Shown here one piece after another: positions 16,828 through 27,085 of a stretch of DNA of 64,000 bases. The stretch comes from Acidobacteriota bacterium. Its GTDB lineage: Bacteria; Acidobacteriota; Thermoanaerobaculia; UBA5066. Each line of letters begins with the position of its first letter. Position 1 is the first letter of the stretch. The notes beneath the pieces are model-generated. The model saw only the letters and a program-made list of their open reading frames with translations, had not been told where the DNA came from and ran no database searches. The stretch covers positions 62,001-126,000 of the forward strand of contig JAKOVQ010000015.1 of NCBI GenBank assembly GCA_029781975.1. Direction: 5' to 3'. The translations under genes and the position numbers were made by a program.

Positions 16828-18286
16828 CGAGCCCGTCCCCTTCCTTCCCGGCGTCCCGCCGGTCTCTCCGTGCGCCGCGCGCATCCCGCCCCTTCCGTGC
16901 CGCCTCCACGAAGGCGGCGATCCGCGCCGCGTCCTTCACCCCTGGCAGCGACTCGACGCCGGACGCCACGTCGACCCCGTGCGGGTCGAGCGCGCCGACC
17001 GCGCCGGCCACGTTGTCCGGCGTGAGCCCCCCCGCGACGAAGACCGGGCGGCCGCCGGGAAGGGAGACGCTCCAGTCCCACGTCCGCCCGGTGCCTCCCG
17101 GCCGGTCGGGGGCCGCCGGGTCGACGCCGTCGAGGACGAGGACGTCCCCCGCCCATCGGGCCGCCTCGGCGAGGTCGTCGCGCCCCACGCGGACCGCCTG
17201 CCAGAGAGGGACGGCGAGCGGCCGCGCGCCCCCCGGCGGGGGCGGGTCGTGCCTCTGGACCGCGTCGGGCCGGACGGTCTCGAGGACCTCGTCGACGTCG
17301 GTCTCGGCGTTCCCGGCGAAGACCGCCACGACGCCCTTCAGCCACCGAGCCTTCTCCCGGAGCTCCCGGGCCGCGGGCACCGTCACCCGCCGCGGCGAGA
17401 GCGGCGAGAAGTTGAGCCCGACCCAGTCCGCCCCGGCCTCCTCGACGGCCGCCAGGTCCTCGGCCCGCGTGACGCCGCAGACCTTCACCTCGACCGTCCC
17501 CTCGCCCCGCAGGGCGCGGAGCGCGCGCGCCGGATCCGCGGCGCGGAGGAGCGACTCCCCCACCAGGAAGCCGCCGAAGCCGGCGGCCGCCAGCCGCTCG
17601 ACGTCGCCGCGGCCCCGGATGCCGCTCTCGGCGACGCGGACGGCCTCGCGCGGCAGGAGGGCGCCGAGGCGCATCACCTCGTCGAGGTCGACGGCGAAGG
17701 TCGTCAGGTCGCGGGCGTTGATCCCGACCACCTCGGCACCCGCCGCTGCGGCCCGGCGGACCTCCGCCTCGTCGTGCGCCTCGACCAGGACGGCCAGCCC
17801 GCGCGAGCGCGCCGCCCGGTGGAGGCGCGCGAGGTCGTCGTCCCCGAGCGCGGAGACGATCAGGAGGACGGCGTCGGCGCCGAGCGCCACCGCCTGGTCG
17901 AGCTGGACCTCGTCGACGACGAAGTCCTTCATCAGGACCGGCAGGCCGGTGAGGCGCTTGGCCTCCGGGAGCCAGGAAGGGTCGCCGCCGAAGAAGTCCT
18001 GCTCGACGACGACCGAGAGCGCCGCGGCCCCGGCGCGCCGGTAGGCGCGGGCCACGGCGGGAAGGGCGGTCGCCGGGTCGGGGAGGATCACCCCCGCCGA
18101 GGGGGAGCGGTGCTTCAGCTCGGCGATCACGCGCGGCCCCGGAGCCCTCAGCGCGGCGAGGAAGCGCGCGCCGTCGGACGGCAGAGGCGCAGATCCGCGT
18201 GGAGCGAGCTCGCCAGCGGTGAGGCGCCGCCTCTTGGCCGCGAGGATCTCCCCGAGGAGGCCGCCCGCCCGCTGAGGAGCCGTCAC
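16820..18286 (-). CDS. trpCF: Bifunctional indole-3-glycerol-phosphate synthase / phosphoribosylanthranilate isomerase
   Basis: Catalyses two steps: PRAI isomerisation (TrpF) and ring closure to indole-3-glycerol phosphate (TrpC). One 488-residue reading frame carries both TIM barrels. The IGPS domain (about 1-265) shows [39 protein letters not shown] and [10 protein letters not shown]. The PRAI domain (about 272-475) shows [29 protein letters not shown] and [12 protein letters not shown]. There is no stop or start between them, so this is a real fusion with the same order as the enterobacterial TrpC(F) protein. The GTG start overlaps the trpD stop (GTGA). The C-terminal 25 residues are Arg/Asp-rich and extra. 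Confidence 0.94.
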   Translation of the reverse strand: MTAPQRAGGLLGEILAAKRRRLTAGELAPRGSAPLPSDGARFLAALRAPGPRVIAELKHRSPSAGVILPDPATALPAVARAYRRAGAAALSVVVEQDFFGGDPSWLPEAKRLTGLPVLMKDFVVDEVQLDQAVALGADAVLLIVSALGDDDLARLHRAARSRGLAVLVEAHDEAEVRRAAAAGAEVVGINARDLTTFAVDLDEVMRLGALLPREAVRVAESGIRGRGDVERLAAAGFGGFLVGESLLRAADPARALRALRGEGTVEVKVCGVTRAEDLAAVEEAGADWVGLNFSPLSPRRVTVPAARELREKARWLKGVVAVFAGNAETDVDEVLETVRPDAVQRHDPPPPGGARPLAVPLWQAVRVGRDDLAEAARWAGDVLVLDGVDPAAPDRPGGTGRTWDWSVSLPGGRPVFVAGGLTPDNVAGAVGALDPHGVDVASGVESLPGVKDAARIAAFVEAARKGRDARGARRDRRDAGKEGDGLGG

Positions 18287-19310
18287 AGGGCCTCCGCCGA
18301 GAGGGCGACGAGACGCGTCAGGACCCCCCGGGCCGTCCCGCCGTCCAGGGCGGCCTCCGCCCGGGCGACCCCCGTCCGGAAGTCCGGCGCCGCCCCCGCC
18401 ACGACGAGCGCGGCCGCCGCGTTCATCAGGACCGTGTCGCGCCGCGGCCCCTTCTCGCCGTCGAGGAGGGCGCGCAGGTAGCCGGCGTTGGTCGCCGCGT
18501 CCCCGCCGGCGAGGGCCTCCGGAGAGTGCTCGGGGAGACCGAAGTCGGACGCGGTCAGCTCCAGCCGCCGGACCGCCCCGCCCGAGACCTCGGCGGCGCG
18601 GGTGACGCCGAAGGGGAGGATCTCGTCCCCGCCCCCCTCGTGCGAGACGACGAGGGCGTGCGCGGTCCCGAGGGCGAGGAGGGCTTCGGCGAGGACCTCG
18701 ATCCGCTCGGGGCGGTCGACGCCGACGAGCTGGCGGGCGACCCGGGCGGGATTGGCCAGGGGGCCGGCGAGGTTGAAGACGGTCCTCACCCCGAGCTCGC
18801 GCCGGAGCCCGGCGACCCGCTTCATCGCCCCGTGGTAGGCGGGAGCGAAGAGGAACGTCATCCGCGCCTCGGCGAGGGCGCGCGCGGCGAGGGGGAGCGG
18901 CATGTCGATCCTCACGCCGAGGGCCGAGAGGACGTCCGCCGACCCGCACGCCGAGGAGACCGCGCGGTTGCCGTGCTTGGCGACGGGCACCCCCGCGCCC
19001 GCCACGACGAAGGCGGTCGCCGTGGAGACGTTGAACGTCCCGAGGCCGTCGCCCCCCGTCCCGCAGACGTCGATCGCGGAGGCGGCGACCGCTTCGTCGA
19101 GAGGGAGGCGGACCGCCCGGTCGCGCAGGACGTCGACGACGCCGGCCACCTCCGACGGCGCCTCGCCCCGGCGGGCGAGCGCGGCCAGGAGGGCCGCCGT
19201 CAGGACGTCGGAGGAGCCCTCGCCGAGCATCTCCTCGAAGGCCCCCCGGCACGCCTCGCGCGAGAGGACGGCCCCGGACATCACCGCCCGGAAGGCGCGG
19301 GCGAGCCCGG

Positions 19311-19314
<4 letters not shown>
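18283..19314 (-). CDS. trpD: Anthranilate phosphoribosyltransferase
   Basis: Transfers phosphoribose from PRPP to anthranilate, the second Trp step. The 343 residues are typical. Motifs are the PRPP-binding DVCGTGGDGLGTFNVST (about 82-98), KHGNRAVSSACGSAD, and the metal-site GGGDEILPFG. The GTG start overlaps the trpG stop as GTGA. Together with HisG it makes two PRPP-consuming enzymes in the same supraoperon. Confidence 0.96.
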
Positions 19315-19876
<562 letters not shown>

Positions 19877-19880
<4 letters not shown>

Positions 19881-21277
19881 GGCTCGTACTCCGCGGCGGC
19901 CTCGGCGGCCCTCATCAGCGCCCGCGCCTTGCTCTCGCACTCGTCGGCCTCCGCCTCGGGCCGCGAGTCGGCGACGATCCCGGCCCCCGCCTGGACGTGG
20001 AGGACCCCGTCCTTGACGACCGCCGTCCGGATCGCGATGGCGACGTCGAGGTTCCCCGCCAGGTCGAGGTACCCGACCGCCCCGCCGTAGGCGCCGCGTC
20101 GGACCGGCTCGAGCTCCTCGATGACCTCCATCGCCCGGATCTTCGGCGCCCCCGTCAGCGTCCCCGCGGGAAAGGTCGCGCCGAGGGCGTCGACCGCGTC
20201 GCGTCCCTCCGCCAGCCTCCCGACGACGCGGGAGGCGAGGTGCATCACGTGCGAGTACCGCTCCACGGAGAAGAACTCGGCGACCCGAACGCTCCCCGCC
20301 GCCGCGACGCGGCCCACGTCGTTCCTCCCGAGGTCGACGAGCATGACGTGCTCGGCCCGCTCCTTCTCGTCCGCGAGGAGCTCGCGCTCCAGGGCGAGGT
20401 CCTCCTCGCGGCTCGCTCCGCGGCGCCTCGTGCCGGCGAGCGGGATGGTCTCGATTTCGCCTCCTCCACCTCCTCCGCCCGTTCCTCCCCCCCGCTTTCC
20501 TTCCGCCCTCACGAGCCGCTCGGGCGACGCGCCGAAGACCGAGGCCCGGGGCGTCCTCACGAAGTACTGGTACGGGGACGGGCTGATCCGCCGGAGGGCG
20601 CGGTAGATCCGGAACGGGTCCCCCGCGAACGGCGCCGACCAGCGGCGCGAGAGGACGACCTGGAAGACGTCCCCGGCGCGGATGTGCTCCTTCGCCCGCT
20701 CGACCGCCGCGACGTACTCCGCCCGCGGCATCGACTCCGCGAAGGTGCCGGGGGGCTCCCAGGGGCGCGGCGCCGGCTCGGGGGCGACGCCCCGCGCCAC
20801 CCGGTCGGCCAGCCGTCGCAGCGCCTCGCGCGCCGCCCCTTCGTCGCCGGGCTCGGCGTGGGCCAGGAAGAGGAGCCGGTGCTTGACGTGGTCGAAGGCG
20901 ATGATCGTCGTGAAGACGCCGAACCAGGCGTCCGGGAGGCCGATCGGGTCGGGGCGGAGCGACGGGAGGCGCTCGAGCCGCCGGACGGCGTCGTACCCGA
21001 GGTAGCCGACGGCGCCGCCGGTGAACGGCGGGAGGTCGTCCGACGGGGGCGGAGGGTCGGTCGCGACGCGGCGCAGGGCGGCGAACGGGTCCTCGGTGGC
21101 GCCGTCGATCTCTCGCTCGGGCGCCGTCCCGAGGAACGACCACCGGGCGCTCCGCTCGCCCCCCTCGACCGACTCGAGGAGGAAGCAGGGCTCGGGCGAG
21201 GCGAGGAGCGTCCGCATGACCGCGACCGGGGTCGTCAGGTCGGCCGGCCGCTCGAGGACGACGAGGGAACGGCTCAC
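19877..21277 (-). CDS. trpE: Anthranilate synthase component I, with a polyglycine insertion
   Basis: Converts chorismate to anthranilate, the committed step of Trp synthesis. The 466 residues carry LLES (about 33-36), the region where Trp binds for feedback inhibition in characterised TrpE. The catalytic core shows [34 protein letters not shown], and [15 protein letters not shown]. An unusual run GGGTGGGGGGG is inserted between [10 protein letters not shown] and [11 protein letters not shown], where the family normally has a short turn. The reading frame stays intact. The GTG start overlaps the hisFIE stop (GTGA), so this is the point where the his block passes into the trp block without any gap. 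Confidence 0.95.
20459..20495 (-). repeat. Low-complexity glycine-codon run inside trpE
   Basis: A C/T-rich stretch on the plus strand (GGG/GGA/GGC codons on the coding strand) encodes ten glycines and one threonine in a row. It is in frame and replaces a short turn next to the conserved AGTR loop of TrpE. Confidence 0.8.
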
Positions 21278-22737
21278 GGCTCCCCTTTCGGCGCGCGGCG
21301 GACGCCGCGCCTCTCCTCGAGCTCCCGCTGGACGGCCGACGGGTCGAGCCCCCGCGCCGCCATCAGGACGACGACGTGGAAGAGGAGGTCGGCCACCTCG
21401 CCCGCGAGCGCCTTCTCGTCGCCCGTGACCGCGGCGAGGGCGACCTCGACCCCTTCCTCGCCGACCTTCTGCGCGCACCGCGCCAGCCCCTCGGCGAGGA
21501 GGCGGTTGGTGTACGACCCGGGCTGCGGGTGGGCCTGTCGCTCGGCGACGATCTCGAAGAGGGGCTCCAGGTCGAGGCGAGGAGCCGGCGCGGCTGCTGC
21601 CGGCCCGGTCGGAGCGGCGCCCGGCGCCGCGAACGGCAGCCCCGGCACCGCCGTGAAGCAGGTCCGCCTCCCCGTGTGGCACGCGGGGCCCTCGGGGAGG
21701 ACGTCGTAGAGCACGGCGTCGCGGTCGCAGTCGACCGAGATCCTGACGACCCGCTGGACGTGGCCGGAGCTCTCCCCCTTCTTCCAGAGCGCCTTCCGGC
21801 TCCTGCTGTAGAGGTGCGTGAAGCCCGTCTCCGCGGTCAGGGCGAGCGCCTCGGCGTTCGCCCACGCGAGGGTCAGGGCATCGCCCGTCCGCTCGTCGCG
21901 GATCACGACGGGGACGAGGCCCGCCGCGTCCGTGACGAGCGCCTCGAGACCGGGCGGGACCGCGGGACGGACGGGGACGCCGGCGGCCGCGAGAGCCCGC
22001 TTGACCGCGCCGACGGTGAAGACCCGGTCGTGGAAGACCGAGGCGGCGAGGACGGCGTCGGCCCCCGCCTCGAGGACCGCCGGAGGGAAGTGCTCGACCT
22101 TCCCCGCCCCCCCGGAGGCGACGATCGGGACGGTCGTCGCGGCGCGCGCCGCGCGGAGCATGGGGAGGTCGAACCCCGCCTGCGTCCCGTCTGCGTCCAT
22201 CGAGGTGAGGAGGATCTCCCCCGCCCCGCGAGCCGTCACCTCGGCGACCCAGGCCGGGACCTCCAGCTCCGTCAGGCGACGGCCTCCGTGCGTGGAGGCG
22301 ACGAAGCGGGGCCCGCCCCCGGTCCCGCCCGCGACCTTCTTCCCGTCCACGGCGACGACGACGCACTGCGCGCCGAACCGTTCGGCGAGCCGCGTCACGA
22401 GCGACGGGTCGGCTATCGCCGCGGTGTTGACGGTGATCCTGTCGGCCCCGGCGGCGAGGAGCGCGCCGGCGTCCTCGACGCTCCGCACGCCCCCGCCGAC
22501 GGTGAAGGGGATGGCGAGGGCCTCGGCGACGCGCGAGACGAGGGCGACGAGAGTCCCCCGCTCCTCGTGCGAGGCGGCGATGTCGAGGAAGCAGAGTTCG
22601 TCGGCCCCCTCGGCCTCGTACCGGACGGCCGCCTCGACCGGGTCGCCGGCGTCGCGCAGGTCGACGAAGTTCAGGCCCTTCACGACGCGCCCGCCCGCCA
22701 CGTCGAGGCAGGGGATGACCCTCACCGCGAGGCTCAC
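21274..22737 (-). CDS. hisFIE: Trifunctional HisF-HisI-HisE protein
   Basis: One 487-residue frame joins three histidine enzymes. Residues about 1-256 are HisF, the cyclase of imidazole-glycerol-phosphate synthase ([40 protein letters not shown]), partner of HisH. Residues about 257-360 are phosphoribosyl-AMP cyclohydrolase HisI, with [28 protein letters not shown] and [12 protein letters not shown] (metal Asp/Cys ligands). After an Ala/Pro linker, residues about 395-480 are phosphoribosyl-ATP pyrophosphatase HisE ([30 protein letters not shown]). HisI-HisE fusions are common, but the additional N-terminal HisF is unusual. No internal stop exists. The GTG start overlaps the hisA stop. Confidence 0.93.
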   Translation of the reverse strand: MSLAVRVIPCLDVAGGRVVKGLNFVDLRDAGDPVEAAVRYEAEGADELCFLDIAASHEERGTLVALVSRVAEALAIPFTVGGGVRSVEDAGALLAAGADRITVNTAAIADPSLVTRLAERFGAQCVVVAVDGKKVAGGTGGGPRFVASTHGGRRLTELEVPAWVAEVTARGAGEILLTSMDADGTQAGFDLPMLRAARAATTVPIVASGGAGKVEHFPPAVLEAGADAVLAASVFHDRVFTVGAVKRALAAAGVPVRPAVPPGLEALVTDAAGLVPVVIRDERTGDALTLAWANAEALALTAETGFTHLYSRSRKALWKKGESSGHVQRVVRISVDCDRDAVLYDVLPEGPACHTGRRTCFTAVPGLPFAAPGAAPTGPAAAAPAPRLDLEPLFEIVAERQAHPQPGSYTNRLLAEGLARCAQKVGEEGVEVALAAVTGDEKALAGEVADLLFHVVVLMAARGLDPSAVQRELEERRGVRRAPKGEP

Positions 22738-23495
22738 GGCCTTCCCTTTCCGTCCCCGCGCGCGGCGAGCGCCGACCGGGCCGCCACGAGGGAAGGGACG
22801 TCGGTGGCCCCTTCGTGGACCGCGCGGCCGAAGATCGCCCCGCACGGCCCCCCGGCGAGGGCCTCGACGACGGGGGCCAGGTCCCCGGGGCCGCGCATCC
22901 CGCCGGAGGCCAGGACCTCGCCCGGGAAGCAGCCCCTCACCTCGCGCAGGAGCTCCAGGTTCGGGCCGTCCATCGCGCCGTCGTGCGCGACGTCTGTGAC
23001 GAGGAGCGCCCTCACGCCGAGCTGCGCCAGGAGCCGCGCGACGTCCGAGGCCTTCCCGGCGCCCGAGTCCTCGGTCCACCCCTTCACCGTGGGGCGGCCG
23101 GCCTTGCAGTCGAGGGCGACGACGACCCGGGAGCCGTGGGTCTCCTGGACCGAGACGAACGCCTCCGGGTGGCGGAACGGGAGGCTCCCGAGGACGACGC
23201 GGGCGGCCCCCGCCGCGAGCATCGACTCGACGGCGGCGAGGCCCCGGAGGCCGCCACCGACCTGGACCGGCACCTTCACGGCCGAGAGGATCGCCTCGAC
23301 GGCGGGGCGGTTGGAGCCGCGGCCGAGCGCCGCGTCGAGGTCGACCACGTGGATGCCGTCCGCGCCCTCCCCGGCCCACCGCCGGGCCACGGCCACGGGG
23401 TCTTCGTCGTAGACGGTCCTGTGGGCCGGGTCGCCGTGGAGGAGGCGGACGACGTGCCCCTCGAGGAGGTCGATGGCGGGCCAGAGAGCGATCAT
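22734..23495 (-). CDS. hisA: ProFAR isomerase HisA
   Basis: The TIM-barrel isomerase acting before HisF/HisH; 253 residues. [18 protein letters not shown] at the N-terminus carries the catalytic Asp, and the mirror-half Asp is in [25 protein letters not shown] and [11 protein letters not shown] mark the phosphate sites. A separate TrpF domain exists in this operon, so a dual-specificity PriA role is not needed. ATG overlaps the hisH stop (ATGA) and the stop overlaps hisFIE. Confidence 0.94.
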   Translation of the reverse strand: MIALWPAIDLLEGHVVRLLHGDPAHRTVYDEDPVAVARRWAGEGADGIHVVDLDAALGRGSNRPAVEAILSAVKVPVQVGGGLRGLAAVESMLAAGAARVVLGSLPFRHPEAFVSVQETHGSRVVVALDCKAGRPTVKGWTEDSGAGKASDVARLLAQLGVRALLVTDVAHDGAMDGPNLELLREVRGCFPGEVLASGGMRGPGDLAPVVEALAGGPCGAIFGRAVHEGATDVPSLVAARSALAARGDGKGRP

Positions 23496-24115
23496 CCCGG
23501 CTCCTCCTTCAGGAAGGCGGCGAGGATCGCGCGCCCCGCCGACGACGACTTCTCCGGGTGGAACTGGCACCCCCAGACCTCGCCCCGCTCGACCGCCGCC
23601 GGGAAGCGTCCCCCGTGGTCGCACCAGGCCGCCACGTCGGCCGGGTCGGCGCCGTCGGCCCGGAAGGAGTGGACGAAGTAGACCCACGCCCCTCCCGGCA
23701 GCCCCCCGAGGATCCGCCGGCCGGGCGGGCTCCCCGCCGGCTCGACCCGGTTCCAGCCGACGTGCGGCACCCGCGCGCCGGGGCCGAAGGGCTCCACGCG
23801 CCCCCCGAGGAGGCCGAGCCCGCGCGTGACGCCGAACTCGGCGCTCGACTCGAAGAGGAGCTGGAAGCCGAGGCAGAGGCCGAGAAGCCGCGCCCCCGAG
23901 GCGAGCGCCGCCCGGAGGCCCTCCTCGAGCCCCGTCGCCGCCAGCCGCTCGCGCGCCGGCGCGAAGGCGCCGACGCCGGGGAGGACGACGCGACGGGCGG
24001 CGGCCACCCGCTCCGGGTCGCCGCTCTGCGCGACGACCGCCCCGAGGCGCTCGAGGGCGCGGCGGACCGACGCGGTGTTCCCGACGCCATAGTCGACGAG
24101 GACCACCTCGCTCAT
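23492..24115 (-). CDS. hisH: Imidazole-glycerol-phosphate synthase glutaminase subunit HisH
   Basis: Generates ammonia for the HisF cyclase. The class I glutaminase has 207 residues, with [14 protein letters not shown] at the N-terminus, the catalytic Cys in [14 protein letters not shown], and His/Glu in CQFHPEKSS. Its partner HisF is the N-terminal domain of the HisFIE fusion two genes downstream. ATG overlaps the hisB stop, and the stop overlaps the hisA ATG. Confidence 0.95.
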   Translation of the reverse strand: MSEVVLVDYGVGNTASVRRALERLGAVVAQSGDPERVAAARRVVLPGVGAFAPARERLAATGLEEGLRAALASGARLLGLCLGFQLLFESSAEFGVTRGLGLLGGRVEPFGPGARVPHVGWNRVEPAGSPPGRRILGGLPGGAWVYFVHSFRADGADPADVAAWCDHGGRFPAAVERGEVWGCQFHPEKSSSAGRAILAAFLKEEPG

Positions 24116-24708
24116 GCCGTCAGCGTCCCTTTCGTCGAGAGGATGCCGCTCTCCGAGACGGCCACGGCCTGCCGGAGCGCCCGCGCCGCGGCCTTGAAGA
24201 TCGCCTCGGCGGCGTGGTGGCCGTTGCGCCCGCGGAGGAGGTCGACGTGGAGGTTCAGCTTCCCGCGGAAGGCGACCGACTTCCAGAACTCCTCGACGAG
24301 CGCGAAGGGGAAGTCCGGGGTGACGTGCGCCAGCTCCGGCGTCGACGGCGCCTCGAAGACGAGGTACGGGCGGCCGGAGAGGTCGACCACGGCCCGCGCG
24401 AGGGCCTCGTCGAGCGGGACGTAGGCGTGGCCGAACCGCGCGATTCCCGCCCTGTCGCCGAGCGCGCGGTCGAGGGCGTCGCCGAGGGCGAGGCCGACGT
24501 CCTCGACGGTATGGTGGGCGTCGACGTGGACGTCCCCCTCGGCCGAGAGGGTGACGTCGAACCGCGCGTGGCGCGCGACGGTCTCGCACATGTGGGTGAG
24601 GAACCCGACGGGGGTCGCGACCTTCGCCTCCCCCGCGCCGTCGAGGTCGACGACGAGGTGGACGCTGGTCTCCTTCGTGACGCGGCGGACCTCGGCGATG
24701 CGGCTCAC
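24112..24708 (-). CDS. hisB: Imidazoleglycerol-phosphate dehydratase HisB (monofunctional)
   Basis: Dehydrates IGP to imidazole-acetol phosphate, a manganese enzyme. The 198 residues equal the dehydratase domain alone. The metal-binding motifs are HVDAHHTVEDVG and RNGHHAAEAIFKA, with FGHAYVPLDEALARAVVDLS between them. The N-terminal histidinol-phosphatase domain of the enterobacterial HisB is absent, so step 8 of histidine synthesis must be encoded elsewhere. The GTG start overlaps the hisC stop. Confidence 0.95.
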   Translation of the reverse strand: MSRIAEVRRVTKETSVHLVVDLDGAGEAKVATPVGFLTHMCETVARHARFDVTLSAEGDVHVDAHHTVEDVGLALGDALDRALGDRAGIARFGHAYVPLDEALARAVVDLSGRPYLVFEAPSTPELAHVTPDFPFALVEEFWKSVAFRGKLNLHVDLLRGRNGHHAAEAIFKAAARALRQAVAVSESGILSTKGTLTA

Positions 24709-25787
24709 AGGACCTCCTCGAACGCCCGGAGGAAGGCGTCGTTCTCTTCGGGGGTGCCGATGGTGACGCGGATGGCGGAGGGCGTTGCGGACGATGCAGG
24801 GAAGACGAGCTCGCGGACGAGGACTCCCCTCTCGCGGAGGCCGCGGAAGAGCGCCGGGGCGTCGCCCCCCGGGGGGACGAAGAAGAGGAAGTTCGCGCGC
24901 GACGGGGCCACCCGCGCGCCGAGGGCGCGGAGCGCCGCGGCCACCCGCTCGCGCTCGCGGGCGACCTCGCCCGTCCGCGCGGCCACGCCCGCGCGGTCGG
25001 CGAGGAGGGCGAGCGCGGTCTCCTCCGCGCCCACGTCGACGCTGAACGGGAGGACGGCCTTGGCGACCTCTCGCGCGAGCGGGGTCCGCGCCAGGGCGTA
25101 GCCGACCCTCAGGCCCGCGATCCCGTACGCCTTCGAGAGCGTCCGGAAGACGACGAGGTTGTCGAGCTCGTCGAGCAGGATCCGCGCGTCGTCCTCCTCG
25201 CCGGCGAAGTCGACGTACGCCTGGTCGAGGAGGACGACCGGCGCCACCGCCGCGAGCCGGCGGACGAACGCGAGCGGCACCGTCCCGCCCGTCGGGTTGT
25301 TCGGCGAGCAGAGGAGGGGGACGGGCCTCGCCTCGCGCGCGACCGCCGCGAGGAACGCGTCCTCGTCGAGGGCGAAGGCCGGCCCGGCGAGCGGCACCTC
25401 GGCGACCCGGGCTCCGACGAGGGCGGCCATCTGGTAGTAGAGCGAGAAGACCGGCGGGGCGAGGAGGAGCGTCCCCCCGCAGCCGGCGAGGACCGACATC
25501 GCCGCCAGGATCACCTCCCCCGAGCCGTTTCCGGGGACGACCTCGTCGGGAGAGCGGCCCGAGGCGGCCGCCAGCGCCTCGCGGAGCCTCGGCGCGCCGA
25601 ACTCCGGGTAGAGCGCCCACCGCCGCGCCGCGACCCGCGCGAGGACCTCCGCCTTCCGCGCCGGAGCGACGTCGGCGGAGGCCTCGTTGAAGTCGAGCTT
25701 GGCCCGGAGGCCCTGAGGGACCGGGGCGAAGGTGTAGGCGCGGAGCTTCCGGATCTCGGGACGGACGGCGTCGAGGGCGCGGCTCAC
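24705..25787 (-). CDS. hisC: Histidinol-phosphate aminotransferase HisC
   Basis: PLP aminotransferase converting imidazole-acetol phosphate to histidinol phosphate. The 360 residues are class I/II fold: LDFNEASAD near the N-terminus, GNGSGEVILAAM for PLP phosphate, SPNNPTGG, LLDQAYVDFAGE, and the PLP lysine in TLSKAYGIAGLRVGY. The GTG start overlaps the hisD stop (GTGA). Some HisC enzymes also serve aromatic amino-acid synthesis, which cannot be decided here. Confidence 0.94.
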   Translation of the reverse strand: MSRALDAVRPEIRKLRAYTFAPVPQGLRAKLDFNEASADVAPARKAEVLARVAARRWALYPEFGAPRLREALAAASGRSPDEVVPGNGSGEVILAAMSVLAGCGGTLLLAPPVFSLYYQMAALVGARVAEVPLAGPAFALDEDAFLAAVAREARPVPLLCSPNNPTGGTVPLAFVRRLAAVAPVVLLDQAYVDFAGEEDDARILLDELDNLVVFRTLSKAYGIAGLRVGYALARTPLAREVAKAVLPFSVDVGAEETALALLADRAGVAARTGEVARERERVAAALRALGARVAPSRANFLFFVPPGGDAPALFRGLRERGVLVRELVFPASSATPSAIRVTIGTPEENDAFLRAFEEVL

Positions 25788-27085
25788 CTGGGTCCTCTCC
25801 TGTCGAGCGATCGGGCGTGGGCCTCGAGCCCCTCGAAGCGGGCGAGCGTCGCCGCGGGGGGTGCGAGCCGGCGCGCGGCGTCCCTGCTGAAGCGGACCGT
25901 CCGCCCCCAGCGGACGAAGTCGCGGACCGAGAGGCCGGAGAAGCTCCGGGCCGCCCCGCCGGTGGGGAGGACGTGGTTCGGGCCCGCGAGGTAGTCGCCG
26001 AACGCGGTCGGCGTGTCGGAGCCGACGAAGACCGCCCCTCCCGTCTCGGCGAGGAGCGGGGCGAAGGGCTCGGCCTTCCTCCCCATGACCTGGACGTGCT
26101 CGGCGGCGACCCGCCGCCCCTCCGCGGCCGCACGCGCCAGCGACGGGAAGACGAGCGCCGCCCCGCGCGCCTCCAGCGCCTGCCGGGCGGTCGCCTCCGC
26201 GGGGAGGCCCGGGAGCTGCCCCGCGACCTCGGCGGCGACGGCGCGACCGAGCGCGATCGAGTCGGTGAAGAGGAGGACGAGGGCGTCGGGGTCGTGCTCG
26301 GCCTGGGCGAGGAGGTCGGCCGCCACGCGGTCGGCGGGGGCGTCGGCCGACGCCAGGACGAGGACCTCCGACGGCCCGGCCGGGAGGTCGACGGAGACGA
26401 GCCCCGAGAGGAGGTGCTTGGCGGCGGCGACCCACCGGTTGCCGGGGCCGACCACCTTCGTGCAGCCGCAGACGGAGACGAGCCCGGCGACGCCGTGGGC
26501 GCCGCCGGCCAGGAGGACCTCGTCCACCCCGAGCTCTGCCAGCGCCCACCGGAGCTCGGCGCTGCCGAGGTACGCGCGGGGAGGCGTCGCGACGACGACC
26601 CTCCGCGCCCCGGCCACGCGGGCCGGGACGACGCCCATCAGGAGCGAGGAGGGGTAGAACGCGCGCCCCCCCGGTACGTAGACGCCGACCACGTCGTGCG
26701 GCACCGGGCCCTCGGAGAAGGTCACCCCCTGCGCGTCGCGGAAGGCGAAGCCGGACGGGAGCTGCCTCCGGTGATAGCGGGTCAGCCGGGCGCGCGCCAG
26801 GCGGAAGGCGCGGACGAAGCCGGGGTCGACCGGGGTCGCGCCGCGCGCCTTCCTCGGTTTCACGGTGACCTCGGCGTCCGTAAGGGAGGCGCCGTCGAAC
26901 GCGCGGACCGCCTCGGCGAGGGCGGGGCGCCCCCCCGAGAGGATCGACTCGACGATGGGGAGCGCGTCGCGCAGCGCGCCGAAGTCGGGGCGCCCCCGGC
27001 CCTCGAGGAGGCGCGTCAGGAGGACGCGCCCGGCGTCCGGCCCCCTCCGTCCCGACGCGGGGCCGACCTTCTCGACCCTCAGCAC
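25784..27085 (-). CDS. hisD: Histidinol dehydrogenase HisD
   Basis: Oxidises histidinol to histidine in two NAD-dependent steps, the last of the pathway. The 433 residues match the family. Zinc ligands are expected in LLAQAEHDPDALV and in AGPNHVLPTGGAAR. Other family blocks are VGVYVPGGRAFYPSSLLMG and VVGPGNRWVAAAKHLLSG. The GTG start at 27085 lies 7 nt inside hisZG, one of only two junctions in the supraoperon that is not a 4-nt overlap. Confidence 0.95.
   Translation of the reverse strand: MLRVEKVGPASGRRGPDAGRVLLTRLLEGRGRPDFGALRDALPIVESILSGGRPALAEAVRAFDGASLTDAEVTVKPRKARGATPVDPGFVRAFRLARARLTRYHRRQLPSGFAFRDAQGVTFSEGPVPHDVVGVYVPGGRAFYPSSLLMGVVPARVAGARRVVVATPPRAYLGSAELRWALAELGVDEVLLAGGAHGVAGLVSVCGCTKVVGPGNRWVAAAKHLLSGLVSVDLPAGPSEVLVLASADAPADRVAADLLAQAEHDPDALVLLFTDSIALGRAVAAEVAGQLPGLPAEATARQALEARGAALVFPSLARAAAEGRRVAAEHVQVMGRKAEPFAPLLAETGGAVFVGSDTPTAFGDYLAGPNHVLPTGGAARSFSGLSVRDFVRWGRTVRFSRDAARRLAPPAATLARFEGLEAHARSLDRRGPR

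Noticed and set aside
20459-20495. The glycine run in trpE as a frameshift or pseudogene signal
   Set aside because: The frame continues correctly into [10 protein letters not shown] and the rest of the catalytic core, so the gene appears intact.
24112-24708. Bifunctional HisB (phosphatase plus dehydratase)
   Set aside because: The protein has only 198 residues and no HAD DxDxT motif precedes the dehydratase domain.
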